NCBI GenBank assembly: GCA_023481105.1
Contig: JAMCWK010000052.1
Location: 2,229-57,577, forward strand
DNA length: 55,349 bases
Direction: 5' to 3'
From: Acidobacteriota bacterium
GTDB lineage: Bacteria > Acidobacteriota > Terriglobia > Acidiferrales > UBA7541
Under the pieces are notes generated by a model, which was given only the letters and a program-made list of their open reading frames with translations, was not told the origin of the DNA and did not search any database. Below, piece after piece: positions 9,608-17,485 of the stretch. Position numbers and translations under genes: made by a program. Every line of letters starts with the position of its first letter. Within the stretch, counting starts at the first letter, position 1.

Positions 9608-10360
9608 TCAGGACCTCTTTCGAAGCAGGTAATTGGGATTCTTCATTTCCACGCCATAGCCTTGCGTCGCTATGGCTTCTCGCGCCACTCTGGTCACGCC
9701 TTCAAAGCCCAGTCCTTCCGCTGAATCGTCAAACAGCAAGAATCCTCCAGGCTCGAGGAATTCGTTACAATTTTGGAAGTCGCGCTTGGCAAACTCATAA
9801 GAATGGTTGCCGTCCACATAACAAAAACTAATGGCGCCACCCAGTTGAATCTCTCGTCCGAATACGTCTTTGCGTGTTTCTTTTCGCCGCCAGGCTTCAA
9901 AGAAGCGATCGGAAGTGTCCTCTACCGTGAACGGCAAGTCATCGTGGCTGAACATCTCCACGTTTCGCAAATAGGTGGACCTCACAAACTCCCGGTACGC
10001 TTCGAACCTCACTGTAGAATTCGGCACAAACGGCCCAGCGCTCTCCCCACTCCGCTCGAACTCCCAGGGGTCGCAGTTGATGACCTTGTTCCGTGAGCCC
10101 TGCAGCCGCTTGTAGTAGCACAAGAGATTCGTGGAGAGGCCGCAAAAGGCCCCGATTTCAAAGATTGGGGCCGCTGAGGGCAGGTTGCGCATGGCGTGGG
10201 CAATGCAATGCAAGTTCCCGCGATGCAACATTCCGGCATTGGCGAAGCAAAGCCAGGTTACAAACTCGTCGGATATGTCGATAGGCTGGCCGCTGCGCGG
10301 ATCGATCAGGCTGGCCGCTTTCCGCAGTGCCCGTGCACAGAAATGCAACAGCCCACTCAT
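9608..10360 (-). CDS. Class I SAM-dependent methyltransferase (Methyltransf_24-like)
   Basis: The protein has 250 residues. APIFEIGAFCGLSTNLLCYY is the SAM glycine loop, ISFCYVDGNHSYEFAKRDF resembles the D-G-x-H-x-Y segment of Methyltransf_24 proteins, and GGFLLFDDSAEG is the following strand with an acidic pair. Proteins with this pattern methylate sugars or small molecules in antibiotic and glycan clusters. The neighbours are glycosyltransferase and methyltransferase genes on the same strand. The 73 bases between it and the downstream gene hold only a short GGGACAGCCGTCCC hairpin. Confidence 0.85.
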   Translation of the reverse strand: MSGLLHFCARALRKAASLIDPRSGQPIDISDEFVTWLCFANAGMLHRGNLHCIAHAMRNLPSAAPIFEIGAFCGLSTNLLCYYKRLQGSRNKVINCDPWEFERSGESAGPFVPNSTVRFEAYREFVRSTYLRNVEMFSHDDLPFTVEDTSDRFFEAWRRKETRKDVFGREIQLGGAISFCYVDGNHSYEFAKRDFQNCNEFLEPGGFLLFDDSAEGLGFEGVTRVAREAIATQGYGVEMKNPNYLLRKRS

Positions 10361-10547
10361 TTCTCGCGCCTCAACAGCAGTGCTCCACGAACTCGCTGTA
10401 CACGTATTTCACTCGCCGTCAAAGTCGTCGCTTGCATCGTTTGTCTTTCGCTCCGGACTGCGCCCAATCCTCAGCCGCGTCTCTTGTTACCCTTCAACGT
10501 TCAAACGTTTAACCTGCTAACCTTCCAACCTTTCAACTTTCCAACCT

Positions 10548-11585
10548 TCACCCCCGCACAAATGGCCCTACTCGCTCCCACACCGTCCCACAAAACCGCT
10601 CCCACGTGTATTGCGTCTCCACCAGCGCGCGGTTCGCGCAGCTCAATTCGCGCAGGCGTTCCTCCGGCGCATTCTGCAATTCCTCGAGCGCCGCCACATT
10701 TGCGTCCATGTCCGTTGTGCTCAACGGCACAATCGTCGGCATGTTGTAGTAGCCCGACTGTGGCGTGCACGCCACCGGAAATCCCCACGCCATCGCTTCT
10801 AGAATCGTCGCCGGGTTTGCGTCGGACACCGACGTGTTCAAGAAAATGTCGTACGTTTCCGCCAGCTCCGCGAGAAATGCGCGGGTCAGCGACTGGTAGC
10901 CTGCGATCCGCGGCACATGCGGAATATCCGGCCCGCCGCCCACCCATCCCCGCGGTGCCGCTTTCATCTGCTCGAAGATCGCGCTCAGCACTTCCGTTCC
11001 TTTTTCCGGACGGTTGTTGCCGATATACAGAAACCCGCGCTTTCCCGCCGGGTTGAATCGCCGCTTCAGCAGCGGAAACTCCGCCGCGCTCACCGCCAGG
11101 TCCAGCCGCACAATTTTTTCTTTCCACCGCGACAGGAACGACGACTCCAGCGTGTCGTACCAGTAGGGCCCCATGATTCCCAGCACCACGTCCGCGCCAT
11201 CCAGCAGCGGCACCGCGTACTGGTTGAATTCCGGCAGCCCGTGGTGAAGGGGGAACAGCAGCGCCTTCAACCGGCATCGTGCGCCGCTCCGCATCGTTTG
11301 CTGCACCAGCGTCTCCGGGTCGGGATGCGGATGCCCGAGCAGTATGTCCTCCGGCTTCAGCTCGAGAATTCCTTTTTCGCGCCAGTCGTAGAGCTTCACC
11401 TCGCACCGCTCCGCCAAAAAGCGATGCAAGTTGACGGTAATCGAATACGGTGCCGGCAGCGGTTCCCCGTTCGACACCAGCTTGCGCTTTGCCGCCCGCG
11501 CCAACCGTTCCAGTGCGCCCGCGATGCCGGACTCAAACCTCGGCTTCGCCCCCGGCCGCACATATACAAAATGAATTGTTCCCAT
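10548..11585 (-). CDS. Glycosyltransferase family 4/1 (GT-B fold)
   Basis: The protein has 345 residues. The N-terminal half holds the acceptor domain (PYSITVNLHRFLAERC). The C-terminal half has GFLYIGNNRPEKGTEVL and FLNTSVSDANPATILEAMAW, the donor-binding E-x7-E type block of GT4 enzymes, ending YTWERFCGTVW. It probably adds one sugar of the repeat unit in the cytoplasm. The 187 bases downstream to the next gene carry low-complexity repeats of the type CTTTCAACTTTCCAACC and no gene. Confidence 0.9.
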   Translation of the reverse strand: MGTIHFVYVRPGAKPRFESGIAGALERLARAAKRKLVSNGEPLPAPYSITVNLHRFLAERCEVKLYDWREKGILELKPEDILLGHPHPDPETLVQQTMRSGARCRLKALLFPLHHGLPEFNQYAVPLLDGADVVLGIMGPYWYDTLESSFLSRWKEKIVRLDLAVSAAEFPLLKRRFNPAGKRGFLYIGNNRPEKGTEVLSAIFEQMKAAPRGWVGGGPDIPHVPRIAGYQSLTRAFLAELAETYDIFLNTSVSDANPATILEAMAWGFPVACTPQSGYYNMPTIVPLSTTDMDANVAALEELQNAPEERLRELSCANRALVETQYTWERFCGTVWERVGPFVRG

Positions 11586-11643
11586 TTTCAGCGTGATTGC
11601 TTACTTCGGATTTCTAATCTGCGAAATCTGTGTCATCTGTGGA

Positions 11644-12288
11644 TTATTTCTTCTGCCACACCACAAACCCCACCGACTCCGGCGCCGTTGCACACGCCAG
11701 CAACTTCCATTCCTTCGAAGCCTCCAGCTTTGGCCGCAGCAGCGCCATCTTCTCGTTGTCCCAATCGTGCGCCAGCAGCAGCGTCTGCGGGCCCATGTGC
11801 GGCGCAAACATTTCGAATTCCGTCAGCGTCTGCTGCGCATCCTGTCCGCCGTCCAGAAACACCGCGTCCACTGCTCCCAATTCGCGCAGCAATGCCGGGT
11901 AGACTTCCGTGCTCTTGCCCTGATGAAACACGACGTGCGGCAGCAGGTGTGGCAGGTGCCGCGCGTAGTTTTCCTTCGCGCGTGCGTGAGCCTCCGCGTT
12001 TTCCTCAATGGTGTGCAGCACGCCGCCACCGTTTTCGTGCAGTGCCTGGCTGATGAAGTAGGTGCTTCCCCCGCCGTACCACGTCCCCACTTCAAACACG
12101 GTCTTGGGCTTGTGCTCGCGAATCGCGCCGTACAGCAGTTTCCTGTCCGCGTACCACAGTTGCCCGGGCACTTCCAGGCAGCCTTCGTAGAGCCAGCGCA
12201 CCTGGCGCGGCACCCATCGCCGCACCAGGCGCCACCTCCGCTGCCGCGCCTCCGACAGCGCATGATACGACTGCACCAGCAAGCTCAT
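11644..12288 (-). CDS. Class I SAM-dependent methyltransferase (Methyltransf_24-like)
   Basis: The protein has 214 residues. TVFEVGTWYGGGSTYFIS is the SAM-binding loop, VLHTIEENAE is strand 2, and AVDAVFLDGGQDAQQT is the LDGxH-like acidic motif with Gln in place of His. LLAHDWDNEKM follows. Proteins of this kind in glycan loci are usually O-methyltransferases or related tailoring enzymes. The short 58-base spacer to the next gene contains a degenerate AATCTGCG/CATCTGTGG repeat. Confidence 0.85.
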   Translation of the reverse strand: MSLLVQSYHALSEARQRRWRLVRRWVPRQVRWLYEGCLEVPGQLWYADRKLLYGAIREHKPKTVFEVGTWYGGGSTYFISQALHENGGGVLHTIEENAEAHARAKENYARHLPHLLPHVVFHQGKSTEVYPALLRELGAVDAVFLDGGQDAQQTLTEFEMFAPHMGPQTLLLAHDWDNEKMALLRPKLEASKEWKLLACATAPESVGFVVWQKK

Positions 12289-12304
12289 TTTCCTGCTCTC
12301 TTAG

Positions 12305-12327
12305 GGGGTCGGAGCTTTAGCTCCGAC
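12305..12327. repeat. Intergenic palindrome (GTCGGAGCTTTAGCTCCGAC)
   Basis: A 20-base near-perfect palindrome with a TTTA centre lies between the methyltransferase at 11644-12288 and the glycosyltransferase at 12427-13572. It shares the ...GCTTTAGC... centre of the dispersed palindrome family but has a different arm sequence. It could form an RNA hairpin inside the operon. Confidence 0.7.
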
Positions 12328-12426
12328 AAAATCAAATGTCGCGCGAAGCGCATACCGCCCTGCCGGAGGCGGTTTTTCTTTCGGGCGCGCAGCGCCTTCC
12401 TTGCGGTGTGGCTTCCGCGAAACTCT

Positions 12427-13572
12427 TCAAATGGCTTCCAATCGCCCGTAAAACTCCATCAATTTCCTGCTCATCGCCTCAATACTCAATTCCTCTTCCG
12501 CACGTTTTTTCCCCGCAGGAATCATTCTCGCGCGCAGCGTTTCATCGAACAGTGCGCCCTCCAGTCCCTGCGCCAGCGCTTTCGCGTCACCTTCGCGCAC
12601 AATCACGCCCGCTTCGCCGACCACTTCCGGTATCGCGCCCGAATCCGACCCCACCACTACCGTGCCGCACGCCATGGCCTCCCCGATCACGCGCCCGTAC
12701 TGTTCCTTCCAGTGCCGCGCGGTCAGCGACGGCAACGCCAGCGCGTCGAAGCAGTTCATGTACGCAGCGAGTTCTTCCGTCGCCATCGTTCCGAGCACGT
12801 GCACTCGCCCCTGCAACGCGCCCGTGTTGCCATGCGCTTCAATATCTTCTCGCAGCGGCCCGTTCCCGATCAGCACCGCGTGGACACTTGACGGCATCTT
12901 CGCGAGTGCGTCCAGCAGCACGCGCAATCCTTTTTCTTCGACGAACCGCCCTGCAAATCCCACGATGTGCTCGTGCTCGAGTCCCAGCTTCCGGCGCATC
13001 GCGGCGCGCTCCATCGGTCGGTACACGTCCGTCTCCACGCCCCAGAAAATCCGTGTGAGGGGCTTGCGAAATCCCGCCTGTCGCAGCGCTTCCACTCCTT
13101 CGCTGTTGGCTTCGATTCCTCCCGCCATCCGCGACCACAAGAATTTCCATTTCAATTGTGTCCACGGCGCGAAGCGATAGGGCAACTGGTCGAACCCGTA
13201 AAACACCGTCTTCGCTTGCGGGCACGCCCGCATCTTCTGCCAAACCACCTGCTCCGCGCTTCGTGCCGGCGCGCCTCCCCACATCTGAATCACGTCCGGC
13301 TGCGCTTCCTGCATCGCGCGCTTCAACGTTTCGTTGTCAAAGCCCGCGTGCCCGTTCGATGGGTCTACCAGCGGCAGCGTCACCACGCGGCAGCCATTGG
13401 CATTCTCTCCCGGCGTCACCGTTCTCCACCCCGACGCCTCGTACGCCGTCTCCGTCGCCGATTTCTCCGGCGCAATCACCGTCACTTCCACGCTGTTGTG
13501 TTGCCGCAGCGCCGCTGGAATCTTCCGGACGTGCACCTCTTCCCCCACCGGCGAAATAACCAGGATCTTCAT
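12427..13572 (-). CDS. Glycosyltransferase family 4
   Basis: The protein has 381 residues from the ATG at 13572. It starts MKILVISPVGEEVHVRKIP, the normal N-terminal strand of a GT4 enzyme. The donor domain shows VGFAGRFVEEKGLRVLL, LIGNGPLREDIE and YGRVIGEAMACGTVVVGS, with GAIPEVVGEAGVIV, all standard GT4 features. The frame is open for 49 more codons upstream, but that part is basic and lies in the neighbouring FkbM gene and a repeat. The start codon lies within a degenerate copy of the ...GCGTTCATCTGCG repeat: the unit CGCAGATGAA supplies the ATG. Confidence 0.93.
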   Translation of the reverse strand: MKILVISPVGEEVHVRKIPAALRQHNSVEVTVIAPEKSATETAYEASGWRTVTPGENANGCRVVTLPLVDPSNGHAGFDNETLKRAMQEAQPDVIQMWGGAPARSAEQVVWQKMRACPQAKTVFYGFDQLPYRFAPWTQLKWKFLWSRMAGGIEANSEGVEALRQAGFRKPLTRIFWGVETDVYRPMERAAMRRKLGLEHEHIVGFAGRFVEEKGLRVLLDALAKMPSSVHAVLIGNGPLREDIEAHGNTGALQGRVHVLGTMATEELAAYMNCFDALALPSLTARHWKEQYGRVIGEAMACGTVVVGSDSGAIPEVVGEAGVIVREGDAKALAQGLEGALFDETLRARMIPAGKKRAEEELSIEAMSRKLMEFYGRLEAI

Positions 13573-13600
13573 CTGCGTGAAACTGCGTTCATTTGCGATT

Positions 13601-14500
13601 TCAGAGTTTTTTCCACGACGCAAAATAATTCGTCCATATCTCCTTCGAATCCCGCACCGGCCCTTCGAAACGCTCCTTCTTCTCATCGTAGCGGTATGCC
13701 GCATACCCCGCCGCCTCAAGTTCCTGAAACACTTCTCCCGCAGTTCGTCCCGCGCCCTTCAACGGGATTTGCGATATCTCGAAGCAGATAAGATCAATTC
13801 TTCGCTCGCCGAGCATCCGCGCGGCGCCGCGAAAGACGTCCCGCTCGTACCCTTCCACATCCACTTTGAGAAAGTTGACTCGCGCAATCCCATGCGCCGC
13901 GCAGTACTCGTCCAGCGTCGTGCACGCTACTTCCACGCGCGCGCTCTGCGCCACCGGCACGCCGTCCGCGCCTGCGTATTTCGGTTCGCCGCGGCTGCTC
14001 CACGCCGAAAACTCCGCCGGAAACACATTCATCGTCACCCTGCCCGCGTGTTCCCCGATGGCCAGCGGCTCCACTTGGACGTTGGTGCACACGTTCAACT
14101 TCAAATTTTCCCGCAGCCGCGCGCACGATTCCGCCACCGGCTCGAACGCAATCACTTTGCCGCGTGCCCCGCACAGCCGCGCCGCGAGCACGCTGATTTC
14201 CCCGATGTGTGCGCCCACGTCGAACACTACGTCACCTGCGGATATCAGCCGCTTCATCGCCGCATACAGCGCGCGGTCGTGCTCGCGTTCCAGCAGCACC
14301 ATCGCATTTGCGCGCTCGTACGCTTGCAGCACGAAGCGAAATCCCAGCGCATCCTCCACCATTGCGGGCGCCTCGCCGCGCAGCGCCGCGCGATATTTCC
14401 ATTCCAGCGCGCTGCGCTTCACCGCCCCGCGCATTTCCCGCGCTACTCCTCCCAATTTTGTTCGCAGCTTCAACTTCCTGGCCCCTTCTCTATTTCCCAC
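13601..14500 (-). CDS. FkbM family methyltransferase next to Wzt
   Basis: The protein has 299 residues. VVFDVGAHIGEISVLAA is motif I, VIAFEPVAESCARL is motif II and NFLKVDVEGYERDV is the FkbM signature. The start is uncertain. A GTG at 14500 would overlap wzt by 31 bases. A TTG at 14473 would give a TTGA overlap with the wzt stop and is preceded by GAGAAGG. The gene directly follows wzt. In ABC-dependent O-antigen systems the Wzt C-terminal domain recognises a terminal modification such as a methyl group, so this enzyme is a candidate chain-capping methyltransferase. That role is inferred from position only. Confidence 0.9.
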   Translation of the reverse strand: MGNREGARKLKLRTKLGGVAREMRGAVKRSALEWKYRAALRGEAPAMVEDALGFRFVLQAYERANAMVLLEREHDRALYAAMKRLISAGDVVFDVGAHIGEISVLAARLCGARGKVIAFEPVAESCARLRENLKLNVCTNVQVEPLAIGEHAGRVTMNVFPAEFSAWSSRGEPKYAGADGVPVAQSARVEVACTTLDEYCAAHGIARVNFLKVDVEGYERDVFRGAARMLGERRIDLICFEISQIPLKGAGRTAGEVFQELEAAGYAAYRYDEKKERFEGPVRDSKEIWTNYFASWKKL

Positions 14501-15771
14501 TTATGCGGCACCAGCACCCCTTTTCCCTCCCAACCATCCGGGTACTGTCTTCCGCTGCCAAAGAAATCTCCGTCCACCACTTGCAGCGGCGTCGCTGCCG
14601 GCAGCCAGTCTTCGATTTCACGGTTCACTTCAATGAACAGCGTCAGGTTGTACCGCCCCTGGCTCAGGGGCAGCCGCGGGATGATGCAGCGCACCGCCCC
14701 GTGCGGTGGCAGATTCCGCGTTTCGTTGGACACCATTTCCGTCGAGCACACGAAGAATATCTGCCCGTACAAATCCTCCACCGCCACGCTCACGCGGCAA
14801 TTTTGCAGCGTCTGCGTCTGCTGCGATTCGTAGTGCAGCACGATGGCCACCGTTTCCGCGGACATCGCATGTTCCAGCCGCCGCCCCTGGGCATCCTCGA
14901 TAGACACGCGCGAAAACTTCACTCGCCCGCGTCCCCAGCGCTCCCGTATCTCCAGTAGGTTTTCCGAGCGGCCTACCTGCAAACTTTCCAGATACGCCCG
15001 CGCAGTTTCCGCTGCCGTGCCGTCTTTGGTGATGCGCCCGCGTTCGATTAGCAGCCCCCGCGAGCACAAATTCAAAATCGCGCTCATGTTGTGGCTCACA
15101 AACACCACCGTGCGCCCCGCGCGTGTGACTTCGTTCATCTTTCCCAGGCATTTTTTCTGAAACGCCGCGTCGCCCACTGCCAGCACTTCGTCCACCAGCA
15201 GAATTTCCGGCTCCAGGTGCGCCGCCACGGCAAACGCCAGCCGCACGTACATCCCGCTCGAATAATGCTTCACCGGCGTGTCCAGAAACGTTTCCACTTC
15301 CGCAAACGCCACAATCTCGTCGAACTTGCGGTCAATCTCCGTTTTTTTCATTCCCAGGATTGCGCCGTTCAGGTAAATGTTTTCGCGCCCGGTCAGTTCC
15401 TGATGAAATCCCGTGCCCACTTCCAGCAGGCTGCCTACGCGACCATGAATTTCCGCGCGGCCTTCCGTCGGCTTGGTGATGCGCGAAAGTATTTTCAGTA
15501 GCGTCGTTTTTCCCGCGCCGTTGCGGCCAATCAGCCCCACCGCCTCGCCATGATGGATTTCCAGCGACACGCTATCCACCGCCCAGATGTGATCGCCATG
15601 CTTCTGTAGGGGCGTGTCTTTAGACCGCCCCGTCCCTGCCGCCGCTTTCAGTGCGCGCCACGGCGCCTTAATCGCGTTGCCCAACACATCGCGCAGCGCG
15701 GTGTACCGTTCGCGCTCCCCAATCTGGTAGCGCTTCCGCAGCCCTTCCACGCGTATGGCGATTTCGCTCAT
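14470..15771 (-). CDS. wzt: Polysaccharide ABC transporter, ATP-binding protein with Wzt C-terminal domain
   Basis: The 433-residue protein powers export of undecaprenyl-linked glycan through Wzm. Walker A is IGRNGAGKTTLLK, the signature is YSSGMYVRLAFA (the family's variant of LSGGQ), Walker B is ILLVDEVLAVGD, and the H-loop is VSHNMSAI. After about residue 245 comes a beta-rich domain of about 180 residues of the Wzt_C type, which binds the glycan non-reducing end in O9a-type systems. A TGTAG-type palindrome (15605-15632) lies in frame and encodes GRSKDTPLQ near residues 47-56, ahead of the Walker A domain. Its stop precedes or overlaps the FkbM start, and only three bases separate it from wzm. 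Confidence 0.95.
   Translation of the reverse strand: MSEIAIRVEGLRKRYQIGERERYTALRDVLGNAIKAPWRALKAAAGTGRSKDTPLQKHGDHIWAVDSVSLEIHHGEAVGLIGRNGAGKTTLLKILSRITKPTEGRAEIHGRVGSLLEVGTGFHQELTGRENIYLNGAILGMKKTEIDRKFDEIVAFAEVETFLDTPVKHYSSGMYVRLAFAVAAHLEPEILLVDEVLAVGDAAFQKKCLGKMNEVTRAGRTVVFVSHNMSAILNLCSRGLLIERGRITKDGTAAETARAYLESLQVGRSENLLEIRERWGRGRVKFSRVSIEDAQGRRLEHAMSAETVAIVLHYESQQTQTLQNCRVSVAVEDLYGQIFFVCSTEMVSNETRNLPPHGAVRCIIPRLPLSQGRYNLTLFIEVNREIEDWLPAATPLQVVDGDFFGSGRQYPDGWEGKGVLVPHKWEIEKGPGS
15605..15632. repeat. TGTAG-type palindromic repeat inside wzt
   Basis: The element reads TGTAGGGGCG then TGTCTTTAGACCGCCCC. Its core GTCTTTAGAC is palindromic. It is translated within Wzt as GRSKDTPLQ. A close copy in the opposite orientation lies between genes at 34866-34891. 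Confidence 0.85.
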
Positions 15772-15774
15772 GGC

Positions 15775-16638
15775 TCAGACGACGTCTGCTACCGTTCCTT
15801 CCATCCGCCGGAAATAAACCAATCCGCCGATGAGCATTACAATCACAACGCCCGCGGACACAAAAATCATCACCCCCGGTGCTTGTCCCTGTCCGGTAAT
15901 TGCCCAGCGAAATCCTTCAATCACTCCGGCCATTGGATTCAATCCATAAATCCACCGAAAACGTTCCGGCACCAGCGTGGACGGATACGCCACCGGCGAC
16001 GCAAACATCCAGAACTGCACCAGGAACGGCATCACATAGCGCACATCGCGGTAAATCGCGTTCAACGCGGAGAGCCACAACCCCGCCGCCAGCGCCGTCA
16101 GAATCGCCAGCAGCAGAAACGCCGGCAGCAGCAGCGCCGCCGCCGTCGGCACGATGCCGTAATAAAACGCCATCGCCAGCAGCATCACGAACGCAATCAC
16201 AAAATCCACCAGTCCGGAAATCACCGATGCCAGCGGCAGCAGGATGCGCGGAAAATAAACTTTCGTAATCAGCCGCTGATTTTCCACGACGGTGTTGGTC
16301 GCCCCGCTCAGCGCCCCCGCGAAATAGGTCCACGGCAGCAGCGCGCAATAAAAAAAGATGGGGTAGGGAATTCCCGCCGGCGGCAGTTTGGCCAGCACGC
16401 CGAAGAACAGCGCGAACACCACCATCGTCGCGAACGGTTGCAGGATGGCCCAGCCCACGCCCACCACCGTCTGCTTGTAGCGCACCTTGATGTCCCGCCA
16501 CACGAAGAAGTACAGCAGCTCGCGGTACGCCCACATCTCCGCGAAGTCCAGCTCCAGCCATCCCCTCGGCGGCTGGATCACCACGGTGGGCAGTGCCTCG
16601 CTTACGCTTGCAGCTCGTGTTGTGCTTGTCGTAGCCAT
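15775..16638 (-). CDS. wzm: Polysaccharide ABC transporter permease
   Basis: The 287-residue ABC-2 type permease has six predicted membrane spans. The amphipathic lead-in is ELLYFFVWRDIKVRYKQT, a sequence typical of Wzm/TagG/KpsM proteins. LLPWTYFAGALSGATNTVVEN and KVYFPRILLPL are family-typical loops, and the late stretch YGLNPMAGVIEGFRWA is also typical of this family. It forms the membrane channel for glycan export together with Wzt, whose start lies three bases downstream. The ATG at 16638 is followed by a Thr/Ser-rich cytoplasmic tail of about 25 residues. Upstream lies a 29-base inverted repeat and then the NusG-like gene. Confidence 0.95.
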   Translation of the reverse strand: MATTSTTRAASVSEALPTVVIQPPRGWLELDFAEMWAYRELLYFFVWRDIKVRYKQTVVGVGWAILQPFATMVVFALFFGVLAKLPPAGIPYPIFFYCALLPWTYFAGALSGATNTVVENQRLITKVYFPRILLPLASVISGLVDFVIAFVMLLAMAFYYGIVPTAAALLLPAFLLLAILTALAAGLWLSALNAIYRDVRYVMPFLVQFWMFASPVAYPSTLVPERFRWIYGLNPMAGVIEGFRWAITGQGQAPGVMIFVSAGVVIVMLIGGLVYFRRMEGTVADVV

Positions 16639-16649
16639 GGTTTTATTGA

Positions 16650-16787
16650 GTGATTGAGTGATTTATGATTGAGCGATTCCGGACTCGAAGCTGCCCTCAC
16701 CAATGTACTCGAACTTGCCTGACTGGTAGACTCGCATCGGCTGCTATTGGCGGTCCTCAATCACTCAATCATAAATCACTCAATCAC
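16650..16787. repeat. 29-base inverted repeat with 80-base spacer
   Basis: The left arm (16650-16678) is built of GTGATTGAGTGATTTATGATT and GAGCGATT. The right arm (16759-16787) is its reverse complement with one mismatch. The arms themselves consist of GATTGAGT-like units. The structure fills the gap between the NusG-like gene and wzm. It could form a long hairpin in the transcript just upstream of wzm, or be a remnant of a small mobile repeat. Confidence 0.8.
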
Positions 16788-16817
16788 CCGATTTTTCCCA
16801 CTTCCACATTTCTACTT

Positions 16818-17444
16818 CTAGCGAACTGCAACCACTTCATATCCCTCCAACTCAATAGCCACCGCCTGCCGGATCGCCCCTACCGCAATCACCAGCCGCG
16901 CATTCCCCTTCACGCGTTTCAAAATTCCTTCCACGCCCGCCAGCGCCCCGGAGATGACTTTCACACGCTGCCCTACGCGCAAGTACTTATGTTTTTCCGC
17001 GTGGACTTCGCTTTCCACCACCCGCCGCAGCGCTTCAATCTGCTCGTCGGGCACCGGCTCATCGCGCTGCCCGAATCCCACGATGCGAATCACTCCGGGC
17101 GTTCGCAGCACCGCCTGCCGCCGCTGAGATGCGCGCTCGAACTGCACGAACACGTAGCCGGAGAACAGCGGCACTTCAACTTTCTTATAGCGGTCCTTCC
17201 ACCGATGCGCTTCCACGTGCAGCGGAAGAAACGCTTCCAATTGTTTTTGGGAAAATTGTCGCGCTACCAGTTTCTCATGCCGCGACCGCGTGTGTACCGC
17301 ATACCACCGGGGCAGGGAATCGCCTGCATGCTCGCCAGCCTCTTTCGTTCTGTCCCTGTCTTTCACTCGCCACTCGCTTGCCCTGAGCGAAGTCGAAGGG
17401 CCATTCAGCACTCGCCACTTCTTTACAAAGCTCCGCCCTCTCAC
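16818..17444 (-). CDS. NusG-family transcription antiterminator (UpxY/RfaH/LoaP-like)
   Basis: The NGN domain begins RWYAVHTRSRHEKLVARQF and continues through PLFSGYVFVQFE to TPGVIRIVGFG. A KOW motif follows in KVISGALAGVEGILKRVKG. Specialised NusG paralogues of this kind bind RNA polymerase and let it read through long polysaccharide operons, which fits the position in the middle of such an operon. The N-terminus is uncertain. The frame from a GTG at 17444 runs through a CCCTGAGCGAAGTCGAAGGG repeat (PSTSLRASEW). A GTG at 17366 would start after the repeat, giving 182 residues, near the family's usual length. No clear ribosome-binding site supports either start. Confidence 0.85.
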   Translation of the reverse strand: MRGRSFVKKWRVLNGPSTSLRASEWRVKDRDRTKEAGEHAGDSLPRWYAVHTRSRHEKLVARQFSQKQLEAFLPLHVEAHRWKDRYKKVEVPLFSGYVFVQFERASQRRQAVLRTPGVIRIVGFGQRDEPVPDEQIEALRRVVESEVHAEKHKYLRVGQRVKVISGALAGVEGILKRVKGNARLVIAVGAIRQAVAIELEGYEVVAVR

Positions 17445-17485
17445 TTACAGCCCAAACAGCCTGCAAGTGACTGATAAATATCAGC

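Noticed and set aside
16640-16810. Interpretation of the 29-base inverted repeat as ends of an insertion sequence
   Set aside because: The 80 bases between the arms are far too short for a transposase and no target-site duplication was seen, so only an inverted repeat is reported.
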